Shown: positions 27,406 through 36,831, counted from the stretch's first letter. The stretch is 64,000 nt of DNA from an uncultured Clostridia bacterium (GCA_934663595.1 CAKUKM010000005.1:62001-126000), one strand, 5' to 3'. Notes: generated by a model from the sequence alone, not told the origin. Numbers and translations: made by a program.

Positions 27406-28182
27406 TTGAACAAAAGCATCAAACTGGGCGTTGCGGGAGCGCTGCTGGTCTGTCTGCTGACCGGATGCTCGCAAAAAGCGCCGGTGGACACGGCGGCGGA
27501 CGGCGATTTCGCGCCCGTTACCACGCTTGCGCCGGGCACTATCGCGTCCGAGGGCGGCGGAGTTGCGTCCGAAAGCGGCCTGGCGGGCGGCAATTTGCCC
27601 ATTGACGTGACGCTCGCGCCGGAAACCGCGGTTCCGGAGGACGTGCCGGGCGATGCTACGCCCGAGCCCGCGGACACGCCGGAGCCGACTGCCGAGCCGT
27701 TTACGTATTCGCTGATTCCGATCTCGGATCGATCGATGGGCTTTATATTCGCCTATCCGGACGGCTGGGCGAATTTGCCCGGCAAAAACACGATCTGCTA
27801 TCGCGAAATCGTGCCGGCGGGCGAGTTCCCCGCGCGCGTCGCCGTGGCGAAAAAGTCCGTGGCGCACACGCCGAAGAGCTCGAAGGTGTTTTCCGAATTC
27901 AAGAGCTTTGCCGACACAATCTCCGCACTATACGATTCAGAGACCTTTGAATATACCGACCAGAGCGATCAGGCGTATTTCATAGGCCAGAAGGCGTATG
28001 AAACCTATTATCTCGGCTATTCGGACAATGTCGAGGTCAAGGGCTACATGATCGCCTGCGGCATCGATTACGGCTCGAACCACTATATCGTGATCTTCCA
28101 TTTCTGCGCTCCCTATGAGGACTTCGACAAAATGCTGCCGATGATGAAGCAGATGCGCGACACGGTAATGTTTGTGGATTAA
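27406..28182 (+). CDS. Lipoprotein of unknown function
   Basis: 258 residues from a TTG start at 27406, chosen because GGAGGG is 8 nt upstream (a TTG at 27400 is 2 nt away). Signal peptide with lipobox LLTG-C at about residue 21. A Thr/Pro/Glu-rich linker spans about 45-100. The rest (YSLIPISDRSMGFIFAYPDG onward) is a compact alpha/beta domain with the pattern of PsbP/DUF1795-like folds, which is a weak impression only. It is cotranscribed with murC and would sit on the outer face of the membrane. Confidence 0.75.
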   Translation: MNKSIKLGVAGALLVCLLTGCSQKAPVDTAADGDFAPVTTLAPGTIASEGGGVASESGLAGGNLPIDVTLAPETAVPEDVPGDATPEPADTPEPTAEPFTYSLIPISDRSMGFIFAYPDGWANLPGKNTICYREIVPAGEFPARVAVAKKSVAHTPKSSKVFSEFKSFADTISALYDSETFEYTDQSDQAYFIGQKAYETYYLGYSDNVEVKGYMIACGIDYGSNHYIVIFHFCAPYEDFDKMLPMMKQMRDTVMFVD

Positions 28183-28206
28183 GGCGGGCAATCCACTAAA
28201 ACCAAC

Positions 28207-28238
28207 GAATCCCACACCCTTTTCGGGGCGTGGGATTC
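28207..28238 (+). terminator. Terminator of murC-lipoprotein operon
   Basis: Stem GAATCCCAC-a-CCC / GGG-c-GTGGGATTC with a 6-nt loop, 24 bp after the stop. The T run is poor. It lies between convergent genes and may work in both directions. Confidence 0.6.
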
Positions 28239-28280
28239 TATTTCGAATTGCGGCGTCTGTGGGCGGTGCAATCCAATCTC

Positions 28281-28730
28281 TTATATCGTCGGCTTAACGA
28301 ACAGCTGGTCGATCGAGCCGTATATTGTTTGATAATCGCCGAGTTTTATAAAACCGTATTTTTCGTACAGCCCGATTTCTCCGCTCATGACATATATTTT
28401 TTCATATCCCTGCTCGCGCGCATAGGAAACCGCGCTTTGAATCATCCGCTCCGATAATCTCCGGCCGCGGTAGGGCTCGTCCACAAACACAAATCCTATA
28501 AACGGCGTAAACGGATATTCGTCCGGCAGCTCGTCCTTTTCAACAAATGTGCAGAATCCCGCCACCCTTTCATCAACGCGGGCCGCAAAAACCCTTTCTC
28601 CTGGCTTAAAGTCGTTGCGTTTCATCTTTTGAGCTAGATAAGGCCCCGCCTTCCACGAACATCCCTCCGCCAGACGAATGGTTTCATTCCAATACTGATG
28701 CCCCTGCGTCATGCAATGAATTTCAGTCAT
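28281..28730 (-). CDS. GNAT family N-acetyltransferase
   Basis: 149 residues. The acetyl-CoA loop is DEPYRGRRLSERMI (about 93-106) and the C-terminal GLYEKYGFIKLG is the usual beta-bulge segment. Substrate unknown. TAGGAGAG precedes the ATG. It is not obviously linked to its neighbours. Confidence 0.85.
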   Translation of the reverse strand: MTEIHCMTQGHQYWNETIRLAEGCSWKAGPYLAQKMKRNDFKPGERVFAARVDERVAGFCTFVEKDELPDEYPFTPFIGFVFVDEPYRGRRLSERMIQSAVSYAREQGYEKIYVMSGEIGLYEKYGFIKLGDYQTIYGSIDQLFVKPTI

Positions 28731-28792
28731 ATCTCTCCTAAGCTCCTGTTTATTGCAGCAGAATCGATATTCTCCTGAGCGAATTGCAATTC

Positions 28793-28823
28793 AAGGGGAC
28801 GCTTCTCTGCGAAGCATCCCCTT
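28793..28823 (-). terminator. Hairpin after the sugar ABC operon
   Basis: AAGGGGA-GCTTC / GAAGC-TCCCCTT with one mismatch and a 5-nt loop, 19 bp after the permease stop. No T run follows on the minus strand, so termination strength is uncertain. Confidence 0.5.
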
Positions 28824-28841
28824 TCAAGCGCTTTCTCTAAA

Positions 28842-29660
28842 TCAGCCCTTGTTCGCACCGGCCATGCCGAAGCCCTTCGACATGAAATTCTGCGAAAGGA
28901 TATACAGCACGATCGACGGCATCGAATAAACCACCGAATAGGCCGCCAACTGGCCGTAATTTACGTCGTGCTGACCGAAATACTGGTACAAACGCACCGA
29001 CGCGGGATACTTCTCCTGCGATTGCAGCAGGATATACGGCGTAAAGAAGTTGCCCCAGCTGCCGGAGAAGGTGAAGATCGCGATCGTGCACAGTCCGGGC
29101 AGCATCAGCGGCGCGACGATGTGAATAATGCTCTGCAGCGTATTCGCGCCGTCGACCCATGCGGCCTCCTCCAGCGCAATCGGCACCGTATCCATGAAGT
29201 TCTTCATCATCCACATGCAATACGGCAGCGACGTTGCCGACATGAACAGCACCACGCCGAAGATATTGTCCATCAGATGCAGCGTCAGGAACAGCTTGTA
29301 CACCGGGATCATCACCGTGGTCATCGGAAGGCAGGACATGAACAGGATCGTGTACATGAACGTCTTTCCGTATTTCAATTCATAGCGCGACAGCGGATAG
29401 CTCGCCAGCGCCGTGACCACCACCACGATCACCGTCTGCCCCAATGCCAGCAGAAGGCCGACCACGAACGCGTTGCGGTTCTTTGAGGAAGCAAACACGG
29501 CCTGGTAATTGGCCAGCGTCCACGTTTCCGGCGTTTTCAGGCCCGGATTGGCGTTGGCGTCCAGCGAAGCAATCACGATCCACGCCAGCGGCAAAAGGAA
29601 GATGATCGCCATGATCGTCATGATCGTATACGCGGTTTTCGCGCCCTTTTTCTGATACAT
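28842..29660 (-). CDS. ABC sugar importer permease, MalG/LacG type
   Basis: 272 residues with six hydrophobic segments. The cytoplasmic EAA loop reads EEAAWVDGANTLQSIIHIVA (about 177-196), where the shared ATPase docks. Third gene of the transporter operon; GAAGGAGG precedes the ATG. No ATPase gene is present nearby, as is common in Firmicutes sugar importers that share an MsmK-type subunit. Confidence 0.9.
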   Translation of the reverse strand: MYQKKGAKTAYTIMTIMAIIFLLPLAWIVIASLDANANPGLKTPETWTLANYQAVFASSKNRNAFVVGLLLALGQTVIVVVVTALASYPLSRYELKYGKTFMYTILFMSCLPMTTVMIPVYKLFLTLHLMDNIFGVVLFMSATSLPYCMWMMKNFMDTVPIALEEAAWVDGANTLQSIIHIVAPLMLPGLCTIAIFTFSGSWGNFFTPYILLQSQEKYPASVRLYQYFGQHDVNYGQLAAYSVVYSMPSIVLYILSQNFMSKGFGMAGANKG

Positions 29661-29678
29661 ACAGCTTCCTCCTTCCCG

Positions 29679-30590
29679 TCAGCGGTCCTTGGCGATGCGC
29701 GTGTACAGCACGCTCAGCGCCATGCCGATCATCAGAAGCACGATCGAAATCGCCGTGCCATAGCCGAGCTGGAAGCTCTTGAATGCCTGAATGTACATAT
29801 AAATCGGCAGCGTCTGCGTCTTTCCGCTGGGGCCGCCGCCGGTCAGCGCGTAAATCAGGCCGAACACGCCGAGCGTCATCAGCGTAATCAGCATGGTATT
29901 GGTGAAAATCGTGGGCTTTACATGGGGAATGATAATATGCCGGAGCGTCTGGAATTTGCTCGCGCCGTCGATATACGCGCTCTCCTCGATATCGGCCGGC
30001 ACGTCGTCCAGCGCCGCCTGAAAGACCATCATCGAATACGCCGTGCCGTGCCAGAGATTGGCGAGAATTACCGTCAGCATCGGATGCTGAAACAGCCACG
30101 GCACGGGATTGCCGCCGAAGAGCACAATGATGCGGTTCAGCGTGCCGGTTCCCTTGTTGTAAAAGAACGCATAGCTGCAAATCGCCACGACGATTCCCGG
30201 CATGACCCAGGCGCCCAGCATGATCGAGCCGACGATTCTCCTAAACAGGCGATTGCGGTTTTTCATGAAATACGCCATCATGAAGCCCAGCAGATTCTGC
30301 CCGAGCACCGATCCGATCAGGAACACGAGCGTGAGCTTCACGGAATTGAACATGTCCTTATCGGAAAACAGCTTCTTGTAATTGTAGAGCCCGACGAACT
30401 GCAGATCCTTCGCAGCCGCGCCCGACAGCGCCAGATTGGTAAACGAATAATACACCGACATCAGCATCGGCCACAGAAAGAACATCGCGAGCAGCGCCAG
30501 CGCCGGCCAAAGCAGCACCGTTCTCGAAATCACGCGCTTGATCTTCTGCGAAACAGTCAGATTCCGCTTGGAAGTGAAACCTCGATTCAT
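29679..30590 (-). CDS. ABC sugar importer permease, MalF/LacF type
   Basis: 303 residues from the ATG at 30590, which has AAGGGGG at suitable distance; the longer frame (to 30635) lacks a site. Six hydrophobic segments and the EAA loop ESAYIDGASKFQTLRHIIIP. It pairs with the downstream permease to form the membrane channel. Confidence 0.9.
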   Translation of the reverse strand: MNRGFTSKRNLTVSQKIKRVISRTVLLWPALALLAMFFLWPMLMSVYYSFTNLALSGAAAKDLQFVGLYNYKKLFSDKDMFNSVKLTLVFLIGSVLGQNLLGFMMAYFMKNRNRLFRRIVGSIMLGAWVMPGIVVAICSYAFFYNKGTGTLNRIIVLFGGNPVPWLFQHPMLTVILANLWHGTAYSMMVFQAALDDVPADIEESAYIDGASKFQTLRHIIIPHVKPTIFTNTMLITLMTLGVFGLIYALTGGGPSGKTQTLPIYMYIQAFKSFQLGYGTAISIVLLMIGMALSVLYTRIAKDR

Positions 30591-30651
30591 GGCATTCTGC
30601 CCCCTTGCGTGGGATACGCGCTTTTGCGAGCGCACGCTTTATAAGCCAATG

Positions 30652-30683
30652 GCGGCGATCCGAGAATGCTCAGGGACCGCCGC
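30652..30683. other. Intercistronic hairpin between binding-protein and permease genes
   Basis: Stem GCGGCG-a-TCC / GGA-c-CGCCGC with a 12-nt loop and no T run. Hairpins here in sugar ABC operons often protect the abundant binding-protein mRNA; that role is inference. Confidence 0.5.
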
Positions 30684-30705
30684 GCAGGTATGGTTTTAAC
30701 GGTTT

Positions 30706-32058
30706 TTACTTGGTCAGGCAGCCGCAGTCCTTCACGAAGTCCGCGCCAACCAGATCGGTCACGGACTGATCGTAGTAAGCCATCGCGTCCTCAACGGAGG
30801 AGCCGGTTACGACCTTTTCAACCGCCGTGTAAATATAGGAAGAAACGGTGGAGTAGTTCTCGTTCGCCGGACGATACGCGGTGAAGTCCAGATAGCTCGT
30901 CGCCAGCGCGATGAACGGAGTGGAGGCATAGGCCTCGACCTCGGTCATGGTGGACACGGTCGCCAGGTCGCCGCGCGCGATGATGAAATCGGTGTAGGCG
31001 ATTTCCGGATCCATCAGCATGGTCGCGAACTCAAACGCCTCGTCGGGATGCGGGCAGGAAGCGGACAGCGTCAGCGCCCAGCCGCCGGACAGCGTGATGA
31101 AGCCGTCGCCGTTCTGCATGGGCATCTTGGCAAATCCGATCTTGTCCTGATAGCCTTCCCACGGTTGGGTGCCGGTGGGCATGAATCTGGACGGATACCA
31201 GTTGCCGTTCAGGAAGATGCCGCACTGGTCCTGCATCATGTACTCGGTCATGGTGCTGGAGGCGTTCGCGTCGATGACCTCGTACTGCTCGCCGCCGAGA
31301 CCTTCCGCATACAGATCGTGGAAGAACTTCATGGAATCATAGAAGCCCTGAGAATTGATGTTCCAAATGCCGGTCGCATCGTCCACCAGGCGCTCGCCGG
31401 TGCCGTAGAAGAACATCAGGAAGGAGTTCATCGTCGTGCCCTCTGCCCCCACTGCGGATGAGGACATCCACATCGGAACCGTAATGCCGGCTTCCTTCAG
31501 CGCCTTCGCGGAGTCAATGATCTCCTGCCAGGTCGTGGGCTGCCATTCCGCGCCCAGGCCGGCCTTCTCCATGGCCGCCTTGTTGTACCACAGGCCGCGG
31601 GTATCGGTATCGGAGGGGATGCCGTACACGCTGCCGTCCGCAGCCGTTACGCCCGCGGCGGTCGCGGCGTAAATCGTGCCGTCGTTCCACTTGTCCCACT
31701 TCGCGACATAGTCGTCGAGCTTCATGAAGTAGCCCGCCGCCACGTCGGCCTGAAGCTGGAAGGTGTCGTACAGGATGATGTCCGGAGCGGTGCTCGGATC
31801 GCCCAGCTGCAGCTGCATCTTGGTGAAGAAGTCGCCGTCCCGCACGGGCTCGGCCTGAATCTTGACCTCCACCTGATCCTTCTTGTCCCAGGCGTTCCAG
31901 GTATCCATGACCCAATTGTAGCGATAGTCGTTCTCGCCGCGGTCGCTGCTGTCGTTGTACGCGATGGTCAGGGTGATCTTGTCGCCCTCCGCCAGCGCCA
32001 TACCGGTGCATGCCAGCACCAGAACCAACGCCATCAGCATGCAAATCAGTTTCTTCAT
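30706..32058 (-). CDS. Extracellular sugar-binding protein of ABC importer (family 1)
   Basis: 450 residues from the ATG at 32058, 9 nt after AGGAG (the ATG at 32064 is too close). The signal sequence contains both a possible lipobox (LVLA-C) and a signal peptidase I site (MALA-EG), so lipid anchoring is undecided. The mature part is a typical two-lobe solute-binding fold with the conserved middle GIFLNGNWYPSRF and the hinge region. The substrate cannot be read from sequence; an oligosaccharide is likely. Confidence 0.88.
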   Translation of the reverse strand: MKKLICMLMALVLVLACTGMALAEGDKITLTIAYNDSSDRGENDYRYNWVMDTWNAWDKKDQVEVKIQAEPVRDGDFFTKMQLQLGDPSTAPDIILYDTFQLQADVAAGYFMKLDDYVAKWDKWNDGTIYAATAAGVTAADGSVYGIPSDTDTRGLWYNKAAMEKAGLGAEWQPTTWQEIIDSAKALKEAGITVPMWMSSSAVGAEGTTMNSFLMFFYGTGERLVDDATGIWNINSQGFYDSMKFFHDLYAEGLGGEQYEVIDANASSTMTEYMMQDQCGIFLNGNWYPSRFMPTGTQPWEGYQDKIGFAKMPMQNGDGFITLSGGWALTLSASCPHPDEAFEFATMLMDPEIAYTDFIIARGDLATVSTMTEVEAYASTPFIALATSYLDFTAYRPANENYSTVSSYIYTAVEKVVTGSSVEDAMAYYDQSVTDLVGADFVKDCGCLTK

Positions 32059-32084
32059 GGTCATAGGCTCCTCTCTTATTTATT

Positions 32085-32140
32085 ATGGTCTTAACCGACC
32101 ATCTGCTTTTATTATACAATACATTTGCGCGTCATGTCAA
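32085..32140 (-). promoter_or_regulatory. Promoter and operator of the sugar ABC operon
   Basis: Minus-strand TTGACA (32135-32140), 18 bp, TATAAT (32111-32116). Immediately downstream, over the start of transcription, lies the inverted repeat ATGGTC-6-GACCAT (32085-32102). This is a good position for a repressor. Confidence 0.75.
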
Positions 32141-32204
32141 CTGATTTTACCTATGTTTTGACTGATTTTTTTACAATCGACCTTCCAATTACCGTTAAAA
32201 TGAA

Positions 32205-32234
32205 CCGGCGATGCACTTCATTTTGCATCGCCGG
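32205..32234 (-). terminator. purA-purB terminator
   Basis: Perfect 11-bp stem CCGGCGATGCA / TGCATCGCCGG with an 8-nt loop, 19 bp after the purB stop, followed on the minus strand by TTCATTTTAAC. Confidence 0.75.
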
Positions 32235-32253
32235 AAAAATTATGAATTTTGAA

Positions 32254-33678
32254 TTATACGCGGATATCGCCCATCGCGGTCGCGGGATGGCTTTCGAGAA
32301 TCGGATCCACGACCTCGGAAATGAACTTCTCGGTCTGTTCCTCGGCCCGGCCGGTATATTTTTCCGGCGCGAGCAGCGCGGTCAGCGCCTCCCGGCTCAG
32401 CGGGAACGCGGGGTCGTCGGCAATTCGGTCGAGCAGATCGCTCTTCAAGCCCTCCATCTTCATGCGCGCGGCCGCCGCCTGCGAATGCACGCGCACGCGC
32501 TCGTGAATCTCCTGCCGGTCGCCGCCGTTTTTCACGGATTCCATGATGATATCCTCGGTGGCCATAAACGGCAGATTCTCGTTCACGCGCTGCGCGATCA
32601 TCTTCGGATACACGACCATGCCGGAGGCGATGTTCGCGTACAGCTCGAGCACCGCGTCGGTCGCGAGGAACGCCTCAGGCAGCGAAAGCCTGCGGTTCGC
32701 GCTGTCGTCGAGCGTGCGCTCGAACCACTGCGTCGCCGCGGTCATCGAAGCGTCCTGCGTCAGCGCCATTACGTGTCTGGAAAGCGCGCAAATGCGCTCC
32801 GAGCGCATCGGATTGCGCTTGTACGCCATTGCGGACGAGCCGATCTGGTTCTTCTCAAACGGTTCCTCCACCTCGCGGAACGACTGAAGCAGGCGCAGAT
32901 CCTGCGCGAATTTGTAGGCGCTCTGCGCGACGGCCGAAAGCGCGTCCAGCACGCGGCTGTCGAGCTTGCGCGGATACGTCTGGCCCGACACGGCGAACGT
33001 CTTTTCCATGCCCATCTTTTCGGCAATGCGCCTTTCGAGCTCGTCGACCTTTTTGCCGTCGCCGTCGAACAGCTCCATGAAGCTCACCTGCGTGCCCGTC
33101 GCGCCGCGATTGCCCAGCAGCTTCAGCGTCGAAAGCGTGAATTCAATTTCCTCGAGATCCATCGTCAGATCCTGCATCCACAGGCACGCGCGCTTGCCCA
33201 CCGTCGTCAGCTGCGCGGGCTGCAAATGCGTGTAGCCCAGCGTCGGCAGCGCCTTGTATTCCCACGCGAACGCGCGCAGGCGGCGCAGCACCTCAATCAC
33301 CTTTTCATGAATCAGCTGAAGCGCGTCGCGCAGCATCAGAATGTCGGCGTTGTCGGTCACATAGCAGCTCGTCGCGCCCAGATGAATGATGCCGCGCGCG
33401 TTCGGGCAAACGTCGCCGTACGCGTGCACATGCGCCATTACGTCGTGGCGAACGCGTTCCTCGTGGCGGCGCGCCGCCTCGTAATCGATGTCGGTCACAT
33501 GCGCCTTCAGCTCGTCCACCTGTGCCTGCGTAATCGGCAGGCCCAGCTCCATTTCGGATTCGGCCAGGGCCACCCACAGCCGGCGCCAGGTGGTAAACTT
33601 CCGGTCGGGCGAAAAGATATACTGCATCTCGCGGCTGGCATAGCGGCTGTTCAGCGGCGTTTCATACGTATCCTTCAT
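32254..33678 (-). CDS. purB: Adenylosuccinate lyase
   Basis: 474 residues from the ATG at 33678, which has AAGGAGA 7 nt upstream; the in-frame TTG at 33693 is not needed. It cleaves SAICAR in the IMP pathway and adenylosuccinate to AMP. The superfamily signature is SSAMAYKRNPMRSE, with the catalytic serine loop. It belongs to the longer adenylosuccinate lyase branch found in some Clostridia and animals. It follows purA by 21 bp. Confidence 0.95.
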   Translation of the reverse strand: MKDTYETPLNSRYASREMQYIFSPDRKFTTWRRLWVALAESEMELGLPITQAQVDELKAHVTDIDYEAARRHEERVRHDVMAHVHAYGDVCPNARGIIHLGATSCYVTDNADILMLRDALQLIHEKVIEVLRRLRAFAWEYKALPTLGYTHLQPAQLTTVGKRACLWMQDLTMDLEEIEFTLSTLKLLGNRGATGTQVSFMELFDGDGKKVDELERRIAEKMGMEKTFAVSGQTYPRKLDSRVLDALSAVAQSAYKFAQDLRLLQSFREVEEPFEKNQIGSSAMAYKRNPMRSERICALSRHVMALTQDASMTAATQWFERTLDDSANRRLSLPEAFLATDAVLELYANIASGMVVYPKMIAQRVNENLPFMATEDIIMESVKNGGDRQEIHERVRVHSQAAAARMKMEGLKSDLLDRIADDPAFPLSREALTALLAPEKYTGRAEEQTEKFISEVVDPILESHPATAMGDIRV

Positions 33679-33699
33679 TTTGCTCTCCTTCAATGGCCG

Positions 33700-34977
33700 T
33701 TACGCGCGGATGATCAGCTCGTCGCGGCCGGGGCCGACGGAAACATACGGAATCGGGCAGCCGACGCGCTTTTCGATGAACTCGATATAATCGCGCGCCG
33801 CCTTCGGCAGGTCTTCGTATTTGCGCACGCCGGAAATATCGCAGTTCCAGCCCGGCAGCACCTCGTAGACCGGCTCGCAATCGTACAGGTCGGGCGTGTA
33901 CGGGAATCTTTCGATCGTTTCGCCGTGCAGCTTATACGCCACGCACACCGGAATCTCGGTCAGATAGCTCAATACGTCCAGCTTCGTCAGCGCCAGCGCC
34001 GTCGCGCCCTGCAGCTTCGTGCCGTAGCGCGTGGCCACGATGTCCATCCACGCCACTCTTCTCGGTCTGCCGGTCGCCGCGCCGTATTCCGCGCCCGCCT
34101 CGCGCAGGTCGTGCGCCGCCTGGCCGTCCAGCTCGCCCACGAACGGGCCCTCGCCCACGCAGGTCGAATACGCCTTCGTAACGCCCACAACCTCGTCAAC
34201 CTTCAGGCTCGGCAGTCCGCAGCCCACCGGCGCGTTCGCCGCCAGCGGAGAAGACGAAGACGTGAACGGGTAAATGCCGTAGTTGATATCGCGCAGCGCG
34301 CCCAGCTGCGCCTCAAACATGATGCTCTTGCCCGCCTCATGCGCGCTTTCCAGCAGCTCGCCTGCATCGCACAGATACGGAATCAGCGGATTGCCATACG
34401 TGTGAATCCAGTTAAGCACCTCGTCGTAATCGATCGGCTCCTTGCCGTAGCCGCGAACGATGATGTCGTTCTTCCAGTCGATCAGGCGCTTCAGATGCTT
34501 TTCCAGCGTCTCCGGATGCTTCAAATCGCCCATCTGGATCGCTTTCTTCATATATTTATCGCCGTAAATGGGGCTGATGCCGCGCAGCGTGGAGCCGAAA
34601 TGATCCTTGCCCAGGCGCTCCTCTTCCCACTTGTCCTGCGCCGGATGAATCGGCAGCACCATCAGCGCGCGATCGGAAATCTTCAGGTTCTTCGGCGAAA
34701 TCTCAACGCCCTTCTCGCGCAGACGGCCGATTTCCTCGCACAGGTGCTTCAGATCCACCACAACGCCCGCGCCCAGCAGGTTGATCGCGTCGCGATGGAA
34801 GATGCCCGACGGCAGCAGGTTCAGCGCGAACTTGCCGTATTCGTTCACCACCGTGTGGCCGGCGTTGTTGCCGCCCTGATAGCGCACCACCACATCGAAC
34901 TTATCGGCAAAGTAATCGACCATGCGGCCCTTTCCTTCGTCGCCCCAGTTGATTCCAACGATTGCAGTATTCGACAT
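33700..34977 (-). CDS. purA: Adenylosuccinate synthetase
   Basis: 425 residues, usual length. It joins IMP and aspartate using GTP. GINWGDEGKGRMVDY (from residue 8) is the P-loop region and contains the catalytic aspartate; NNAGHTVV supplies the catalytic histidine. GAGGTG precedes the ATG at 34977; the upstream extension to 35052 would cover the PurBoxes and lacks homology. First gene of the purA-purB operon. Confidence 0.95.
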   Translation of the reverse strand: MSNTAIVGINWGDEGKGRMVDYFADKFDVVVRYQGGNNAGHTVVNEYGKFALNLLPSGIFHRDAINLLGAGVVVDLKHLCEEIGRLREKGVEISPKNLKISDRALMVLPIHPAQDKWEEERLGKDHFGSTLRGISPIYGDKYMKKAIQMGDLKHPETLEKHLKRLIDWKNDIIVRGYGKEPIDYDEVLNWIHTYGNPLIPYLCDAGELLESAHEAGKSIMFEAQLGALRDINYGIYPFTSSSSPLAANAPVGCGLPSLKVDEVVGVTKAYSTCVGEGPFVGELDGQAAHDLREAGAEYGAATGRPRRVAWMDIVATRYGTKLQGATALALTKLDVLSYLTEIPVCVAYKLHGETIERFPYTPDLYDCEPVYEVLPGWNCDISGVRKYEDLPKAARDYIEFIEKRVGCPIPYVSVGPGRDELIIRA

Positions 34978-34989
34978 ACTCTTCACCTC

Positions 34990-35034
34990 ATATACGAACA
35001 TTTCTTGAGCCATGCATTGTTGCCATTCGGAAAT
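34990..35034. promoter_or_regulatory. PurBox pair in the purA leader
   Basis: ATATACGAACATT (34990-35002, 12/13 to the PurBox) and inverse GCCATTCGGAAAT (35022-35034, 9/13), separated by 19 nt. They lie between the predicted promoter and the purA start. A 9-bp direct repeat CTTGAGCCA also occurs at 35004 and 35043. Confidence 0.65.
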
Positions 35035-35062
35035 ATTGGCCTCTTGAGCCACTTTCCAACCT

Positions 35063-35091
35063 ATTATAGCAGATTCCGCGGCTTTTTTCCA
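35063..35091 (-). promoter_or_regulatory. Probable purA promoter
   Basis: Minus-strand TATAAT (35063-35068) with TGGAAA (35086-35091) at 17 bp. The -35 is only 4/6, so the promoter may be weak or PurR-tuned. Confidence 0.55.
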
Positions 35092-35101
35092 TCCTCGAAG
35101 G

Positions 35102-36802
35102 TTAAATCAGCGATTTTTTGCGTTCATTCAATTCGCGCGAGAGGGCGAGGTATTCTTCATTCAGTTTCTCCGGCGAATCGCCCTTTTTCGGCGCGCTCAT
35201 CCGGGACGCGAGCACGGCCAGGCGCATTTGCAGCAGCGAAACCTCCGTTTCGATCGCCTCGCGCTGCCGATCCGCGTTCTCCCGCGCGCTCTTTTCGGCC
35301 GCGCCGCCCTCGAATGCATCCAACTTTTCCGCATTGAATTCGAGCATTCGCGTGGCCACGGAATCGCGAAACGCGCGATCGTGGCTGACGAACAGAATCG
35401 TTCCCTGATAACCCGCCAGCAGCTCGCCCAGCGCATCGAGCGTAAATACGTCCAAATGGTTCGTCGGCTCGTCCAGCAAAAGCAGATTCGCGCTTCCCAG
35501 CAGCAGCTTCGCCAGCGCCACGCGCCCCCGCTCGCCGCCGGAAAGCACGCGCGCAGGCTTGAATACGTCGTCTCCGCGCAGCGCGAGGCGCGCGAGCACC
35601 GTTCGCACGTCGGATTCGCAATGCTCCGTATCGCGCAGAATGTTTTCCAGCGCCGACAGATCGGGATTCAGCGTGCGCTCGTGGGTCTGATCGAACCAGC
35701 CGACGCGCGCGGCGGGATTGAATCGAATGGCGCGATCGGCGCTCCCATTCAGCAGCGCGCTCTGCTGCTCGAGCCGCCCCTCCTCCGCAGCCTTTGCGGC
35801 GATGGCGCGCAGAAGCGTAGTCTTTCCGCAGCCGTTCGGGCCGACCAGCGCGGTGCGGCTGCCGGTGGGCAATCGAAAGCTCGCGTTTTTCAGAAGCGAT
35901 TTATCGCCCGCGCGCAGCGTAATATATCGCGCCTCCAGAACCGTCTTCGCGCTCACCGGATTGCCCGCGCCCAGCGCCATTTGAATCGCCACGTCGCCGC
36001 GCGGCCGGGTTTTGACCTCCATATGGCTCAGCCGCGATTCCATTTGCCGGCGCGCCTTGTGGAACTGCTCGGATTTCTGGCGGCTGTCCATCCTGTGCAG
36101 GCGCGCCTCGCTGTTGCCCATGCGGGTCGGGGCCTTTTTCATCTGGCTCGCGCGCTCGCGATTGTCCTGAATTGACGCGCGCAATCGCGCCTGTTCGCCG
36201 CGATACTGATCGTATTCAAACTGCTGAAACGCGCGCCGGCGCTCCAGTTCCGCGCGATAATCGCTGTAATTGCCGGGAAAATCGGTAATCTTGCCGTCTT
36301 CAAGATGCAATATGCGCGTGCACAGCGCGTCCAGCAGATCCCGATCGTGGCTGACGAGCAGAATCGCGCCCTCATAGCGCATAAGCTCGTCCTTCAGCTC
36401 CTGAACGCCCTCCGCGTCCAGATCGGTCGTCGGCTCGTCGGCCAGCAAAAGCGGCGCGCGCTGCGAGAGCGCAAAGGCAATGCGCCGGCGCGTCCTCTCG
36501 CCGCCGGAAAGGCCCTCGCGCGCCTCCTGCGCGGCAAATCGCGATCGCATTTCGGCGTTTTCCGCCGTTTCGCCATCGCCGAGCTGGCGAATCATCGCCA
36601 TTTCTCCATATCGCGCAACGGAGCCCGCGTCCGGCGCGCGCTCGCCGGACAGCACGTCCAGCAGCGTGGTCTTTCCCGCGCCGTTTTCGCCGATCAGGCC
36701 GATGCGCTCGCCATCGTAAACGCTGATTTTGTCAATATCCAGCACACGGCGAACGCCGAATTCCACGACGATTCCGTTCGCCTCCAGCAGCAATTTGGGC
36801 AT
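35102..36802 (-). CDS. ABC-F family ATPase, antibiotic-resistance (Vga/Lsa/Msr-like) type
   Basis: 566 residues with two ATPase domains and no membrane segments. Domain 1: Walker A GENGAGKTT (38-46), signature LSGGE (98-102), DEPTTDLD (122-129). Domain 2: GPNGCGKTT, LSGGERGRVALAK, LLLDEPTNHLD. The linker (about 165-250) is charged and helical, as in ribosome-binding ABC-F proteins. The short distance between Walker A and signature in domain 1 fits the antibiotic-resistance subgroup. These proteins dislodge drugs from the ribosome. AAGGAG lies 9 nt before the ATG; a second in-frame ATG at 36865 with GGAGG could extend the N-terminus by 21 residues. The leader looks like an attenuator. Confidence 0.88.
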   Translation of the reverse strand: MPKLLLEANGIVVEFGVRRVLDIDKISVYDGERIGLIGENGAGKTTLLDVLSGERAPDAGSVARYGEMAMIRQLGDGETAENAEMRSRFAAQEAREGLSGGERTRRRIAFALSQRAPLLLADEPTTDLDAEGVQELKDELMRYEGAILLVSHDRDLLDALCTRILHLEDGKITDFPGNYSDYRAELERRRAFQQFEYDQYRGEQARLRASIQDNRERASQMKKAPTRMGNSEARLHRMDSRQKSEQFHKARRQMESRLSHMEVKTRPRGDVAIQMALGAGNPVSAKTVLEARYITLRAGDKSLLKNASFRLPTGSRTALVGPNGCGKTTLLRAIAAKAAEEGRLEQQSALLNGSADRAIRFNPAARVGWFDQTHERTLNPDLSALENILRDTEHCESDVRTVLARLALRGDDVFKPARVLSGGERGRVALAKLLLGSANLLLLDEPTNHLDVFTLDALGELLAGYQGTILFVSHDRAFRDSVATRMLEFNAEKLDAFEGGAAEKSARENADRQREAIETEVSLLQMRLAVLASRMSAPKKGDSPEKLNEEYLALSRELNERKKSLI

Positions 36803-36831
36803 AAAAAACACTCCTTCCGCCGTTGAAGGAG
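36803..36831 (-). terminator. Attenuator-like hairpin covering the ABC-F ribosome binding site
   Basis: Stem CTCCTTC / GAAGGAG (36811-36817 and 36825-36831) with a 7-nt loop, followed on the minus strand by TGTTTTTT and the ATG. The 3' arm is the ribosome binding site itself. Confidence 0.65.
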
